From Lachnospiraceae bacterium AC2028 (GTDB taxonomy: Bacteria; Bacillota; Clostridia; Lachnospirales; Lachnospiraceae): a stretch of DNA of 64,000 nucleotides. Location: the NCBI GenBank assembly GCA_000702685.1, contig JNJD01000007.1, forward strand, positions 372,001-436,000. Direction: 5' to 3'. A model generated the notes under the pieces. It had not been told where the DNA came from. It saw nothing but the letters and a program-made list of their open reading frames with translations, and did not search any database. A program made the translations under genes and the position numbers. Below are positions 43,465-52,625 of the stretch, piece after piece (the stretch's first letter is position 1; each line of letters begins with the position of its first letter).

Positions 43465-43530
43465 AAAAAAACTCCTGTGGTATCACGGTAAGATGATCCT
43501 CCCTACACTTACCTAATAATACCACAGGAG
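43465..43530 (-). terminator. Serpin terminator that buries the next gene's ribosome site
   Basis: CTCCTGTGGTAT (43530-43519 on minus) pairs with ATACCACAGGAG (43483-43472), with a second stem GGTAAG/CTTACC inside, then seven T directly before the ATG at 43464. The AGGAG that should start the GNAT gene is inside the stem. Confidence 0.75.
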
Positions 43531-43545
43531 CAGGACTAAAAACTA

Positions 43546-44868
43546 TCAAAGAGAGTTAACACATCCGAGGAAAACGGGAAGTCCGGTCGCATTGTCAACT
43601 ACTGCATATACGAAAGGTCTGTCAAGAGTGATGATCATGGGAGGCTCGCTGATAGGCTCACATCCGGCACAATCAAGCTCGATAGCGGTAACCGCTGCGG
43701 CTCTGGTTCCTTCTCTGTTTACCTCAATGAAGGTCTTGTGAAGAACGGCATTGATAAATGCGTTGGATTCGGAACCGTCGGCAGCTCTCATTATTCCGTT
43801 GAAATCAGCTGCGGAATAGTCAAAAGGTGCCTGCATTCCCATGTCCATAAGGATCTGTGACATTTCGACTTCATATTCATTCGTAAACTCGGGCATCCTG
43901 ACGATTATATCCGAGCTATAGCCCCTGGCATTTCTGACAGCCTCGGCAAAATCGGTTCCGTCAGATGCAAGCAATCTGATATACTCTTCCACAGATGTTC
44001 CTTCCTCGGGAAGTATTCCTACGAAGGAGTACTCTCCTCCCTTATAAGGGCGGATAAAGCCTACTCCGTTACCAAGCTCTACATATCTGTCTTCAAGACT
44101 GTAGAGCATTGTTACTTTAGATACGGATCCGTCATAGTTGCGGAATTCATAGTTTTCGATGATATCGTTGTCTTCGTATTCATTCATCCACTCGCCTTCA
44201 AATGCGATCGCATTGATCAGGTACATGCGGGCTTCATCATCAATTCCCTGGAGGATCTCATTGATCATTCCGTAAGTCTGATCACTTGCCCAGGCATTGA
44301 TATCATTAACGGTTTCTTCATTAAACGCTGCCATCCAGACATCGGCATCATAATAACCCTTTGCGGCCTTTGCAAACTCGGGGATGATCTCGAATTCTCC
44401 GTTATCATTGAACCAGATCGAGTTTGCTACATTCCACTTAACATCCTCGGAAGATTCAAATCTCTCTGCCAGCGAATACATGAGCGGATTCATCTGTTCA
44501 AGTCTGACACCGCCTCCGATAACATTCTCGATCTCCGAAAGAGTCTGACCTCCGGCTCCGTTTTCGGTCATTCCGAATGCCATCATTATTGAAGTGGGGG
44601 ATATCATGATATTATTGCCTTCTCCTCCGGCTTCAAGAACTCCTTCAAAAAGTTTTACCGATGAATTTGAAAGGGAATTGATCCACTCATCCTCGATCTC
44701 GATATTCTCAACGGATATTTCCATAGGTTCCACGTTTTCGCAGACATTTGTGGAAGAATAATCCCTTGATCTCGTACCGGAACCGTTATTTATATTACCC
44801 GATGCGCCTGCGCCGCATCCCGTAAGCATCATCATTGCAAGTAATCCCGCAACTATCTTTTTCTTCAT
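43546..44868 (-). CDS. Serpin-family protease inhibitor, lipoprotein
   Basis: 440 residues. Lipoprotein signal with lipobox MMLTGC at about residue 18, then a low-complexity linker. The serpin fold follows: ISPTSIMMAFGMTENGAGGQT, NSIWFND, INAWASDQTYGMINEIL, LINAIAFEGEW. The hinge of the reactive loop is VNREGTRAAAVTAIE, small residues as needed for loop insertion, so it should be inhibitory. The loop then runs LDCAGCEPISEPP with two cysteines, and RPFVYAVVDNATGLPVFLGCV closes the fold. It would sit on the cell surface and trap host or microbial serine/cysteine proteases. It is a single-gene unit. Confidence 0.92.
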   Translation of the reverse strand: MKKKIVAGLLAMMMLTGCGAGASGNINNGSGTRSRDYSSTNVCENVEPMEISVENIEIEDEWINSLSNSSVKLFEGVLEAGGEGNNIMISPTSIMMAFGMTENGAGGQTLSEIENVIGGGVRLEQMNPLMYSLAERFESSEDVKWNVANSIWFNDNGEFEIIPEFAKAAKGYYDADVWMAAFNEETVNDINAWASDQTYGMINEILQGIDDEARMYLINAIAFEGEWMNEYEDNDIIENYEFRNYDGSVSKVTMLYSLEDRYVELGNGVGFIRPYKGGEYSFVGILPEEGTSVEEYIRLLASDGTDFAEAVRNARGYSSDIIVRMPEFTNEYEVEMSQILMDMGMQAPFDYSAADFNGIMRAADGSESNAFINAVLHKTFIEVNREGTRAAAVTAIELDCAGCEPISEPPMIITLDRPFVYAVVDNATGLPVFLGCVNSL

Positions 44869-44984
44869 TTCTTAAATCCTCACTTTCATATTCCGGGCCT
44901 TTTGTTTATTTGTTTTGTACCCCGTACGCTATATATGACGGCTCTTTTCCGGGTCACGTCACATTTTTTCTTTTTATTTTGTAT

Positions 44985-45020
44985 AAAAAAAAGACCCCGC
45001 TGCCGTAGCAACGGGATCTT
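44985..45020 (-). terminator. Terminator of SSS symporter gene
   Basis: AAGATCCCGTTGC-TACG-GCAGCGGGGTCTT stem with a long T-run on the minus strand, 15 bp behind the symporter stop. Confidence 0.88.
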
Positions 45021-45035
45021 CTTCGTATAAAAGCA

Positions 45036-46574
45036 TCAGTCGCTGAGTGACTGTGTGACGGGAACTTCGTTTTTCTTGTTGTAGCAGGAGAAGATCTTCT
45101 CCACTTCTTCTTTTTCGGGTTTCTTCGTTATAAGCGATACAACGGGCACGATGATAAGTCCGGCTACCATAACGAATGCTCCGGCATTGATGGGAGACTG
45201 AAGAAGCTTGGGAAGAGTGCTCCTGAAGAGCATATTATAGGTCATGAAGCCTGCACCGAAAATAAAGCTGACCGCGCAGCCTGCCTTGGTAGTGCCCTTC
45301 CAGTAAAGACCATAGAGGAAAGGTGCAAGGAATGCGCCGGCCATTGCTCCCCATGAAACGCCCATGAGCTGTGCAATGAAGGTTACGTTTGAACGGTACT
45401 GTACGATCGCAAGGACTACGGAGATTGCGATGAATACAACGATCAGCGCCCTTATCCAGAGAACCTGTTTCTTCTGGCTCATCTCCTTGATGACGGTTCC
45501 CTTTATGAAATCAATTGTCAGGGTTGAGCTGGAAGTCATGACAAGTGATGAAAGTGTGGACATTGAAGCGGAAAGAACAAGGATGACAACAAGTCCGATA
45601 AGAGCGGGGCTTAGATTCGAAAGCATTGCGGGAATGATAGCATCGAATCCCTGTGAAGCGACATCTACGGAATCTCCGAAAAGTCTTCCGAAGCCTCCGA
45701 GAAAATAGCAGCCGCCGGCTACAACGCCTGCGAAAAGTGTTGAAATAATTGTTCCCTTGGTGATCGATTTCTCAGACTTGATGGCATAGAATTTCTGAAC
45801 CATCTGGGGAAGTCCCCATGTTCCGAGTGAGGTGAGGATAACAACTCCGACCAGATTGATGGGATCGGGACCGAAGAATGAGTTGAACACACCGGGGGTG
45901 GTGCTTACGGTTTCATCGGTAACCTTTGCGAGTGAATCGAGTGCCGCAAGAAATCCGCCCTTGGTATTAAGAACGGCAAGGATAACCGCAACGATTCCGA
46001 AGAGCATTATGATACCCTGAATGAAATCGTTGATCGCGGTTGCCATATATCCTCCGGCAATTACATATACACCGGTAAGGATCGCCATAACGATGATGCA
46101 TACGGTGTAATCAATGTTGAATGCCATTCCGAAAAGTCTGGACAATCCGTTATACAGTGATGCGGTATAAGGGATCATAAAAATGAATACGATAAGGGAT
46201 GCGAAAAGCTTAAGTCCCCTGGAATTAAATCTCTGTCCGAAGAATTCGGGCATCGTAGCGGAATTGAGATGCTGAGACATGATCCTGGTACGTCTTCCGA
46301 GAACCCTCCAGGCAAGCATGGAACCGAGAAGAGCATTTCCTATCCCGATCCATGTGGAAGCAATTCCGTACTTCCATCCGAACTGACCCGCATACCCTAC
46401 GAATATGACTGCGGAAAAATAGCTTGTTCCGTATGCGAAAGCCGTAAGCCAGGGACCTACGCTTCTGCCTCCGAGTACGAATCCGTTTACATCGGTAGCA
46501 TTTTTACGGCAGTAAAAACCGACTCCGATCATTACGGAAAAGAATATTACGAGCATTAAGATTTTGATGATCAT
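45036..46574 (-). CDS. Sodium:solute symporter (SSS family, PutP-like)
   Basis: About 512 residues with about 13 membrane helices. Typical segments are GGRSVGPWLTAFAYGTSYFSAVIFVGYAGQFGWKYG, VIAGGYMATAINDFIQGIIML, TLGTWGLPQMVQKFYAIKSE and SASMSTLSSLVMTSSSTLTIDF (Na2-site Ser/Thr). It imports proline, another amino acid or an organic acid with sodium; the substrate cannot be set from sequence. The start at 46574 follows GGAGG; the longer frame to 46649 reads through the promoter. Confidence 0.87.
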   Translation of the reverse strand: MIIKILMLVIFFSVMIGVGFYCRKNATDVNGFVLGGRSVGPWLTAFAYGTSYFSAVIFVGYAGQFGWKYGIASTWIGIGNALLGSMLAWRVLGRRTRIMSQHLNSATMPEFFGQRFNSRGLKLFASLIVFIFMIPYTASLYNGLSRLFGMAFNIDYTVCIIVMAILTGVYVIAGGYMATAINDFIQGIIMLFGIVAVILAVLNTKGGFLAALDSLAKVTDETVSTTPGVFNSFFGPDPINLVGVVILTSLGTWGLPQMVQKFYAIKSEKSITKGTIISTLFAGVVAGGCYFLGGFGRLFGDSVDVASQGFDAIIPAMLSNLSPALIGLVVILVLSASMSTLSSLVMTSSSTLTIDFIKGTVIKEMSQKKQVLWIRALIVVFIAISVVLAIVQYRSNVTFIAQLMGVSWGAMAGAFLAPFLYGLYWKGTTKAGCAVSFIFGAGFMTYNMLFRSTLPKLLQSPINAGAFVMVAGLIIVPVVSLITKKPEKEEVEKIFSCYNKKNEVPVTQSLSD

Positions 46575-46647
46575 GGATGACCTCCGATAATGATTTCCGC
46601 TGCGGATCTTTTCATAATGATATATATTCCAAGCAGCTACGTGAATC

Positions 46648-46676
46648 ATTTTACCACTTTAAAGCGTTAGTGTAAA
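46648..46676 (-). promoter_or_regulatory. SSS symporter promoter
   Basis: Minus-strand TTTACA (46676-46671), 17-bp spacer, TAAAAT (46653-46648). Confidence 0.6.
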
Positions 46677-46681
46677 TTAGT

Positions 46682-46718
46682 AAAAAAATTTCGGGGCAGC
46701 TTTTTTGCCGCCCCGAAA
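46682..46718 (-). terminator. Terminator of EAL protein gene
   Basis: TTTCGGGGC and GCCCCGAAA arms around a 12-nt loop, followed by seven T on the minus strand, 10 bp behind the stop. Confidence 0.88.
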
Positions 46719-46727
46719 TCCTTTTTA

Positions 46728-48800
46728 TCAGTCTTTAAGGTCATATTCAAATCCATTGAGCACCACTCTGGCCCTGCCGTACTGGATCTCTATCCTCTCC
46801 GGAGGCAGATACTCACGAAGCTTTATTGCCGTGTTGATCTTGACCGTGGTATCGGAATTGATAAGCGTCAGATCGGTATCTCCGGTAAATCCGCCGAAAG
46901 GAAGGGCATTGTCTCCCTTCGCATATATCCTGAGAGATGCTCTTTCAAGCTTGAAATCCGTCATTCCGTCAAGTGCGGCAACGCCGGAGCATCTGTCATC
47001 ATGAGTCTTGAGAACAAGGCTCGCATCATGGACATATACATCCGTCTTTTCACCGGTTATACTTCCGATACCGACCGCTTCATTGCCGCTCATGAAGATC
47101 TTGACCGATGAATTGGATAATACGACACTGCTGTTTGCACTGTCACATCCGATGGCAATACCCTTTATGGTATTGAGTTCAATATTGATGTCGCAACTAT
47201 CAACATCAATGCTGCAGTCATTATACAGAACTCCTATTCCGAGAGCCCTGTCACCGTTCATCTCAAGAACATACTGTCCTCTTCTGAGGCTTATATCTCC
47301 ACCGTGACCGGAACCGATGCATACACCCATATTTCCGTTTGCATCAACTCTGAGAGCGCCGCCCTGGTCAAAGATGAGCTTTCCGTGGAAGTCATTGACT
47401 CCGGCGCCTATTCCGAAGTAATCATCGTCATCAAGCTCTATGTTCAGATTGCCGTCACCCTTAAGCGTAAAGGTTGAAGACTTGGGAACGTGAATACCTC
47501 CCATGAACAGATTATTCTCTCCGCTGAGAACAAGAGTAACATCGCAATCATTACCTATCTCTATGCAGGGCTGCTTGTTCGGATTGACAAGCTTTATGTT
47601 TTCTACGGTAAGCTCGCACTTAATACCGTCGGCGATCTCTATTCCTATCGGAGCCTGTCTCTTGGAATCTCCGGATATCGAGAAATCTCCGTCACGAGCT
47701 ATGAGTATGGTAGATATGCCATTCTTGAACAGTCGGCCGGTCTCTACATGCTCGCCTGCATCGAGGTCATAAACCTGTGATTCCACACCCGCCTGACGCT
47801 CATGCAGATAATTCTTGATCTCTTCCCTTATATCAAAGGGGATCATATCCAAAGGCTTTGCAGCAGGCTTTGCGGTATAGAATCCCTGTATAAGGTCGGC
47901 ACCCAGAAGTATGACAGCCCTTAATTCTTCACTTGTCTCAACGCCTTCGGCCAGAGCAAGGATCTTATTACTGTGACAGAAATCGATGATCTCCCTTACA
48001 AAATGCTTCTTCTTGGAATCGTTCTGCATTCCGCTCAAAAGAGATCTGTCGATCTTAACGTAATCCGGCATATAGCGCAGAAGATTCTGTACGTTGGAAT
48101 ATCCGGTTCCGTAATCGTCGATGGCTGTCTGGACGCCTATGCTCTCAAGTCTCTTTTTGAATTCACGGTAATCACTCTCATCAAGCTCGGACTTTTCGGT
48201 TATCTCGATGACGGCAACATCATTATGTCTCGTGAGAAGCTCATCAACCCTGCTTCTTTCCGGCTCGGGAAGGACCGTTCCGGGTATGCTGTTGATGAAT
48301 ACCTTCCTGCCATGAAGAATATCGGGGTCTTTCTCCAGGATCCCGAGAATATTGAAAAGAGTGGCTCTTTCTATGTCATTGAGCCTGTTTCTCATATCAG
48401 CGTATTCAATTATCTGAAGGGGGCTCTTAAGGATATCGCTCTGAGGGCGCATAAGCGCTTCATACGAAAAAATTTCCCCGGTAGCGACACTTACGATGGG
48501 CTGGAAATGATAACTGAAAAGATTATTGTCGATGATGCGGTTCGCTTCCTTAAGCTCCGTGATCTCCTGCTCGGAAAGCGTGGCCATAAGACCTCTTCCC
48601 GCTTCATCATCGCTTCCTGTCTTAAGGTAGATAAGTTCCTTGCCGAGAGTGACAATATCATCCCACAGCAGACCGGCAGAGTCTTTCGAATCTCCGAGCT
48701 GTTCATGATAACGCGATGAGATCTCGTCCAATTCTTCATTCGACGAGACACTCATTATTTCATTAAGAAAATTGTGAACGATCGAATGTATATCTGCCAT
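46728..48800 (-). CDS. EAL-domain c-di-GMP phosphodiesterase with C-terminal beta-helix-like domain
   Basis: 690 residues, no signal peptide or membrane helix. After an N-terminal helical part (1-85), an EAL domain (about 88-330) keeps the metal and catalytic residues: YEALMRP, VFINSIPG, AVIEITEKSE, IDDYGTGYS, DYVKIDRSLL, LAEGVET, QGFYTAKP. It should therefore hydrolyse c-di-GMP to pGpG. Residues about 345-690 are beta-strand repeats rich in Gly/Asp/Asn (GIEIADGIKCELTVENIKLV, CIEIGNDCDVTLVLSGENN, FGIGAGVNDFHGKLIFD, MGVCIGSGHGGDISL), which look like the right-handed beta-helix of polysaccharide-binding Cthe_2159-type proteins. In this cytosolic enzyme the helix is unexpected; it may sense a ligand or bind a partner. 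Confidence 0.85.
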   Translation of the reverse strand: MADIHSIVHNFLNEIMSVSSNEELDEISSRYHEQLGDSKDSAGLLWDDIVTLGKELIYLKTGSDDEAGRGLMATLSEQEITELKEANRIIDNNLFSYHFQPIVSVATGEIFSYEALMRPQSDILKSPLQIIEYADMRNRLNDIERATLFNILGILEKDPDILHGRKVFINSIPGTVLPEPERSRVDELLTRHNDVAVIEITEKSELDESDYREFKKRLESIGVQTAIDDYGTGYSNVQNLLRYMPDYVKIDRSLLSGMQNDSKKKHFVREIIDFCHSNKILALAEGVETSEELRAVILLGADLIQGFYTAKPAAKPLDMIPFDIREEIKNYLHERQAGVESQVYDLDAGEHVETGRLFKNGISTILIARDGDFSISGDSKRQAPIGIEIADGIKCELTVENIKLVNPNKQPCIEIGNDCDVTLVLSGENNLFMGGIHVPKSSTFTLKGDGNLNIELDDDDYFGIGAGVNDFHGKLIFDQGGALRVDANGNMGVCIGSGHGGDISLRRGQYVLEMNGDRALGIGVLYNDCSIDVDSCDINIELNTIKGIAIGCDSANSSVVLSNSSVKIFMSGNEAVGIGSITGEKTDVYVHDASLVLKTHDDRCSGVAALDGMTDFKLERASLRIYAKGDNALPFGGFTGDTDLTLINSDTTVKINTAIKLREYLPPERIEIQYGRARVVLNGFEYDLKD

Positions 48801-48836
48801 CTTTGCCTTCTTCGGACAGTTTACTTTTACTACTGT

Positions 48837-48842
48837 ATTATA
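48837..48842 (-). promoter_or_regulatory. -10 element of EAL gene
   Basis: Minus-strand TATAAT, 36 bp before the ATG, in an AT-rich stretch; the -35 at 17 bp (TTTTAT) is poor. Confidence 0.45.
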
Positions 48843-48907
48843 TCATTAAAAAAATATTAATAAAATCCAAAGTTTTATTAAACTTTATGATTTTTAGGCT
48901 TTTTTAG

Positions 48908-48940
48908 AAGAAAAAAGCGGCCGCAGGAAGCGACCGCTTT
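48908..48940 (-). terminator. Terminator of sugar ABC operon
   Basis: AAAGCGGTCGC-TTCC-TGCGGCCGCTTT with TTTC following on the minus strand, about 33 bp behind the binding-protein gene. Confidence 0.8.
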
Positions 48941-48972
48941 CTCTTTATAGAAAAGTTTTTGAACCTTATGGA

Positions 48973-50481
48973 TTATTTCTTCCACTCGTCATACTGGCGC
49001 TGGAACTCAGCAAGGACATCCTGATATCCTGCCTCGTCAAGAGCTGCCTGGTACTCAGCAAGCTTAGCATCAACATCAGCTGAAGCGAATCCGCCGTTCT
49101 CAAGGATGAATCCGTACTTCTCGAATACGGTCTGGCAAGCGCCGTACTGGCTCTCAACAGGAGTCTTGTCGAACTGGAATCCGTTTGCGCAGGAGATGAG
49201 TGCTGAAGAGTTGAAGTCAACATACATCTGAGCGGTGTAAGGGTTGGAAGCTTCGCAGGTAACTACGGTAGCGGAAGCTGACTCCCACATGGAGTGGTTG
49301 TACTTAGCATCAGCAACCTTCTCTACATAACCTTCAGCATTGTAGTTGAAGTCTTCGCCTTCGATACCGAAAGCATACATATCAGCAAGCTTAGAATCGG
49401 TGTAAAGGAGCTGTACGAAATCGATGCAAGCCTGAGCCTCTTCGGGAGTGCAGGATGCAGCGATTGCGTAGCATGATCCGAGCATGGAGTCGGTGTGCAT
49501 GTATCTCTGGGAAGCGGGCTGCATAACAACATCCTGTCCGTATCTTCCGTTAGCCTCACCGTTGTTGGGGATGTCGGTCCACCATGAGATAGCCCAATCC
49601 TCGGTCTGAGTGGTGGTCTCTTCGGTAGCCTTGGTAGCTTCGTTCTCGGAGATGTATCCTTCCTCTGCCCACTTGCACATAAGAGTTACGAACTCTTTGT
49701 ACTCGGGAGTCTGGATAACGTTAACAACTTCGTTGGTATCTCTGTCAACAGCAACCCAGTCAGAGGTGTTGTCGCCGGTGAAGAAATCGAACTCATCGAT
49801 GTACCATCTGTAGAACATAGCGGTCTTCTGGGTAAGGAAAGGATACTTGATTCCTGCAGCCTTTGCATCAGCAAGCATGGGCTCAAGATCAGCAAGCTTC
49901 TTAACCTTGGTTACATCCCATCCGAACTCGTCAACAAGAGCGCCACGGAACATGAAGTCATATCCCTCAACGTTGTCCTTGTAAACGGGGATGAAGTAGT
50001 TCTTTCCGCCGTACTGAGAAGCCTTCCAGGTGTTCTCATCCATGGAAGCGTAAAGTGCGGTTCCGGGAAGAAGATCGGTGATGTCGTATACAGAGTTTGC
50101 TGCATAGAGATCCTTGGTTCCTACGGTTCCCATCCATGCTGCGGTCCAGAGAAGGTCTACTTCCTTGTTGTTGATGGCAAGGTTAGCCTTTTCGGGATAG
50201 TCAGCGTTGGGGATGTCGTGAAGAACGATCTGTACGTTGATCTTATCAGCGATGTATGCGTTGATAGCATCCTCAACCTTCTTGGTCTGTGCATCATCTA
50301 CAGCGCCAAGGTTAAAGCAGTCTCTGTAGACGTCGATCACAACTGCTCCGCTGTCGCTGACAGTTGTGGTGCCGCCGTTATTTCCGCCCTCGCCTGATCC
50401 GGTGCCGCCACCGCAAGCGCAAAGGGAAACGGTCATAATGCCGGCAAGAATTGCGGAAGCAACTCTATTGAGCTTTTTCAT
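48973..50481 (-). CDS. Sugar ABC transporter substrate-binding lipoprotein (LplA-like)
   Basis: 502 residues. Lipoprotein signal with a lipobox at VSLCAC (about residue 22), then a Gly-rich linker. The mature part is a type 1 solute-binding protein: NAYIADKINVQIVLHDIP, VDLLWTAAWMGT, YGGKNYFIPVYKD, and a C-terminal DEWKK end. It belongs to the large binding proteins of Lpl/YtcQ-type carbohydrate transporters. No ATPase gene accompanies it, as usual for this class, which shares an MsmK-like ATPase. It is the third gene of the operon. The ligand is unknown. Confidence 0.87.
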   Translation of the reverse strand: MKKLNRVASAILAGIMTVSLCACGGGTGSGEGGNNGGTTTVSDSGAVVIDVYRDCFNLGAVDDAQTKKVEDAINAYIADKINVQIVLHDIPNADYPEKANLAINNKEVDLLWTAAWMGTVGTKDLYAANSVYDITDLLPGTALYASMDENTWKASQYGGKNYFIPVYKDNVEGYDFMFRGALVDEFGWDVTKVKKLADLEPMLADAKAAGIKYPFLTQKTAMFYRWYIDEFDFFTGDNTSDWVAVDRDTNEVVNVIQTPEYKEFVTLMCKWAEEGYISENEATKATEETTTQTEDWAISWWTDIPNNGEANGRYGQDVVMQPASQRYMHTDSMLGSCYAIAASCTPEEAQACIDFVQLLYTDSKLADMYAFGIEGEDFNYNAEGYVEKVADAKYNHSMWESASATVVTCEASNPYTAQMYVDFNSSALISCANGFQFDKTPVESQYGACQTVFEKYGFILENGGFASADVDAKLAEYQAALDEAGYQDVLAEFQRQYDEWKK

Positions 50482-50565
50482 AACAAAACCTCCCTAAAAA
50501 AATGGTGTTATATATTCGAAGGATGCGGGGCACAATGCACCGTTCCCGAATACCTGGTTAAGCGA

Positions 50566-51501
50566 TCAGCCCTTTACGGAACCGACCGTAAGTCCCTTGA
50601 TGAAATACTTCTGGAAGAAGGGATAAGCTACCATGATGGGTCCGATGACTACGATAACCGTTGCCATAGTCGCAGAGTTCTGGGGTATCGTTCCTCCCAT
50701 CGCAGCTCTCGCGGATGCGGGAACATTGGTATTGTTGAGAAGGAACTGTATGCTCTTCTGGATGTTGATGAGAAGGAGCTGCAGAGGCTTCTTGCTGTTG
50801 GTATCAATGTAAAGAAGTGCGTTCTGCCAGTCATTCCAGTAAGCGGTTGCCATCATGAATCCAACGGCTGCAAGCGAAGGCTTGAGGAGAGGAAGCGTGA
50901 TCTGGAAGAAAGTCCTGTACTCTCCCGCTCCGTCAATTTTTGCAGCTTCCATAAGTTCTCCGGGAATGCTGTTTACGATGTAAGTCCTTAAGATAATGAC
51001 ATTCATCGTTGTAACGCAGAGAGGAAGTATCAGAAGGAGCAGGTTGTCCTTGAGGTGATACACCGAAGTGAAGATGATGTATCCGGAAAGCTGTCCTCCG
51101 TTGAAGAGCATCGGGATCAAAAGAAAGATCGCAAGGAATTTGGAAAGCCTGAAATCCTTTCTGCTCATCGAGTAAGCGTACATGCTCATGATCAGAAGTC
51201 CGAGAAGGGTTCCGGCAACCGTTACAAAGATCGTTACGGCATAGGATGTGAAGAGCTGCTTTCCGTACTTAAGGACCGCATTCATACCGTCCATGGACCA
51301 TTCCTCGGGGAAAAATGTGAATCCGTGCTGGACGATATAGATCTCATCGGTAAATGCGGAAATGAAAACCAGCAATACCGGTGCAAAGCAGAATATCGTA
51401 AAAATGAGAAGGCAGATGATGAGGATTATCTGTCCGGGTCCCATTTTTTCTTTTTTTGAAGGTGCCAGATCCAGGTTGGCTTCTTTTTTCTTACGACCCA
51501 T
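50566..51501 (-). CDS. Sugar ABC transporter permease (LplC/MalG-like)
   Basis: 311 residues, six membrane helices. EAA loop ELMEAAKIDGAGEYRTFFQITLPLLKPSLAAVG, and the family's C-terminal YPFFQKYFIKGLTVGSVKG. A charged N-terminal tail (MGRKKKEANLDLAPSKKEK) precedes the first helix. It is 11 bp behind the second permease. Confidence 0.9.
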   Translation of the reverse strand: MGRKKKEANLDLAPSKKEKMGPGQIILIICLLIFTIFCFAPVLLVFISAFTDEIYIVQHGFTFFPEEWSMDGMNAVLKYGKQLFTSYAVTIFVTVAGTLLGLLIMSMYAYSMSRKDFRLSKFLAIFLLIPMLFNGGQLSGYIIFTSVYHLKDNLLLLILPLCVTTMNVIILRTYIVNSIPGELMEAAKIDGAGEYRTFFQITLPLLKPSLAAVGFMMATAYWNDWQNALLYIDTNSKKPLQLLLINIQKSIQFLLNNTNVPASARAAMGGTIPQNSATMATVIVVIGPIMVAYPFFQKYFIKGLTVGSVKG

Positions 51502-51512
51502 TTCCTTACTCC

Positions 51513-52418
51513 TTAGAATAATGCGTTCTCAGGTTCGATCTTCTTGACGAGAGCATTTGCTCCGAGCATCAGCAGCAATCCCACAACAGACTGGAAGAAC
51601 GAGGTTGCCGCGGTGAATCCGAAGTTCGAATTCTTGAATATCGAATGCAGAACGAACGAATCGATAACCTGCGTGGTGTCATACAGAGCTCCGGTATCTC
51701 TTGTGACCTGATAGAAAAGACCGGTGTCGGACTTCATGATGCTTCCTACGGAAAGAAGGAGCATAACGGTTATCATCGGGATGAGGCTGGGAATTGTGAT
51801 ATGCCATATCTTCTTCCATCTGTTCGCACCGTCGATCTCGGCAGCTTCGTAAAGCTCGGTATCGATACCGGCGAGAACCGACATATAAAGAACCGATCCG
51901 TAACCCGTATCCTTCCATACCTTGACTATCGTCAAGATCACCGGCCAGTACTTTGGCTCCATATAGTAGCTGGTGCTTGTTCCGAGCAGGTGGTTGATCA
52001 TTCCGGTATCCTTGCTGATGAACGCGTAAACGATGAACTGAACCGCAGCGTAGGAAATGAAAACGGGGATGATCATAAGAGTCTGCATTACTTTGGTCGT
52101 CTTCTTGAAGATGCACTGGTCGATTGCAATGGCAAGAGCGACATTCAAAAGAGTGCCGATGACTGTGAAGATGACGTAATACATAAGAGTGTTGGATGTG
52201 AAAGTAATGAACTGGGCTTTGGAAGCGATGAGGAACTTGAAGTTATCAAGTCCGCAGAAAGGACTTCCGTAGATTCCCTTTGTGGAGTCGAACCTCTTGA
52301 AGGCAAGAACAAGTCCGGTCATAGGGACATACATGATAAAAAACAGTACCAGAAAAGCAGGTAATGCGAGCACTACGTGTGCTCTGTGCTTCCATGTATT
52401 GTGGAGGAAATCCTTCAT
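51513..52418 (-). CDS. Sugar ABC transporter permease (LplB-like)
   Basis: 301 residues with about six helices: YVPMTGLVLAFKRFDSTKGIYGSPFCGLDNFKFL is typical of LplB. EAA loop ELYEAAEIDGANRWKKIWHITIPSLIPM. It is the first gene of the operon and follows AAGGAAGGG. Confidence 0.9.
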   Translation of the reverse strand: MKDFLHNTWKHRAHVVLALPAFLVLFFIMYVPMTGLVLAFKRFDSTKGIYGSPFCGLDNFKFLIASKAQFITFTSNTLMYYVIFTVIGTLLNVALAIAIDQCIFKKTTKVMQTLMIIPVFISYAAVQFIVYAFISKDTGMINHLLGTSTSYYMEPKYWPVILTIVKVWKDTGYGSVLYMSVLAGIDTELYEAAEIDGANRWKKIWHITIPSLIPMITVMLLLSVGSIMKSDTGLFYQVTRDTGALYDTTQVIDSFVLHSIFKNSNFGFTAATSFFQSVVGLLLMLGANALVKKIEPENALF

Positions 52419-52471
52419 TGATGTGCCCTTCCTTTATGCTCTGATAATACTCGTATGTCAGGCTGTAATTC

Positions 52472-52507
52472 CTTAATCGATATACTTAAACGTTATACTT
52501 AATCGAT
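52472..52507. repeat. Repeated operator-like sequence in the sugar ABC leader
   Basis: CTTAATCGAT occurs at 52472-52481 and 52498-52507, and TATACTTAA at 52481-52489 and 52494-52502, around a central AAACGTTAT that resembles a LacI-family half-palindrome. It lies just downstream of the promoter, where a repressor would act as a roadblock. Confidence 0.45.
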
Positions 52508-52517
52508 TTCGAGGAGA

Positions 52518-52546
52518 ATGATAAAACATTTGCCTCTTTAATGCAA
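52518..52546 (-). promoter_or_regulatory. Sugar ABC operon promoter
   Basis: Minus-strand TTGCAT (52546-52541), 17-bp spacer, TATCAT (52523-52518). Confidence 0.6.
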
Positions 52547-52625
52547 CTACTTTTTGCTATTTTTTGTGCAAAAGTGAAGAATTGGTGAGATTTTGCCGAT
52601 ACGGCTATGTGATTTTTGTTGAATA

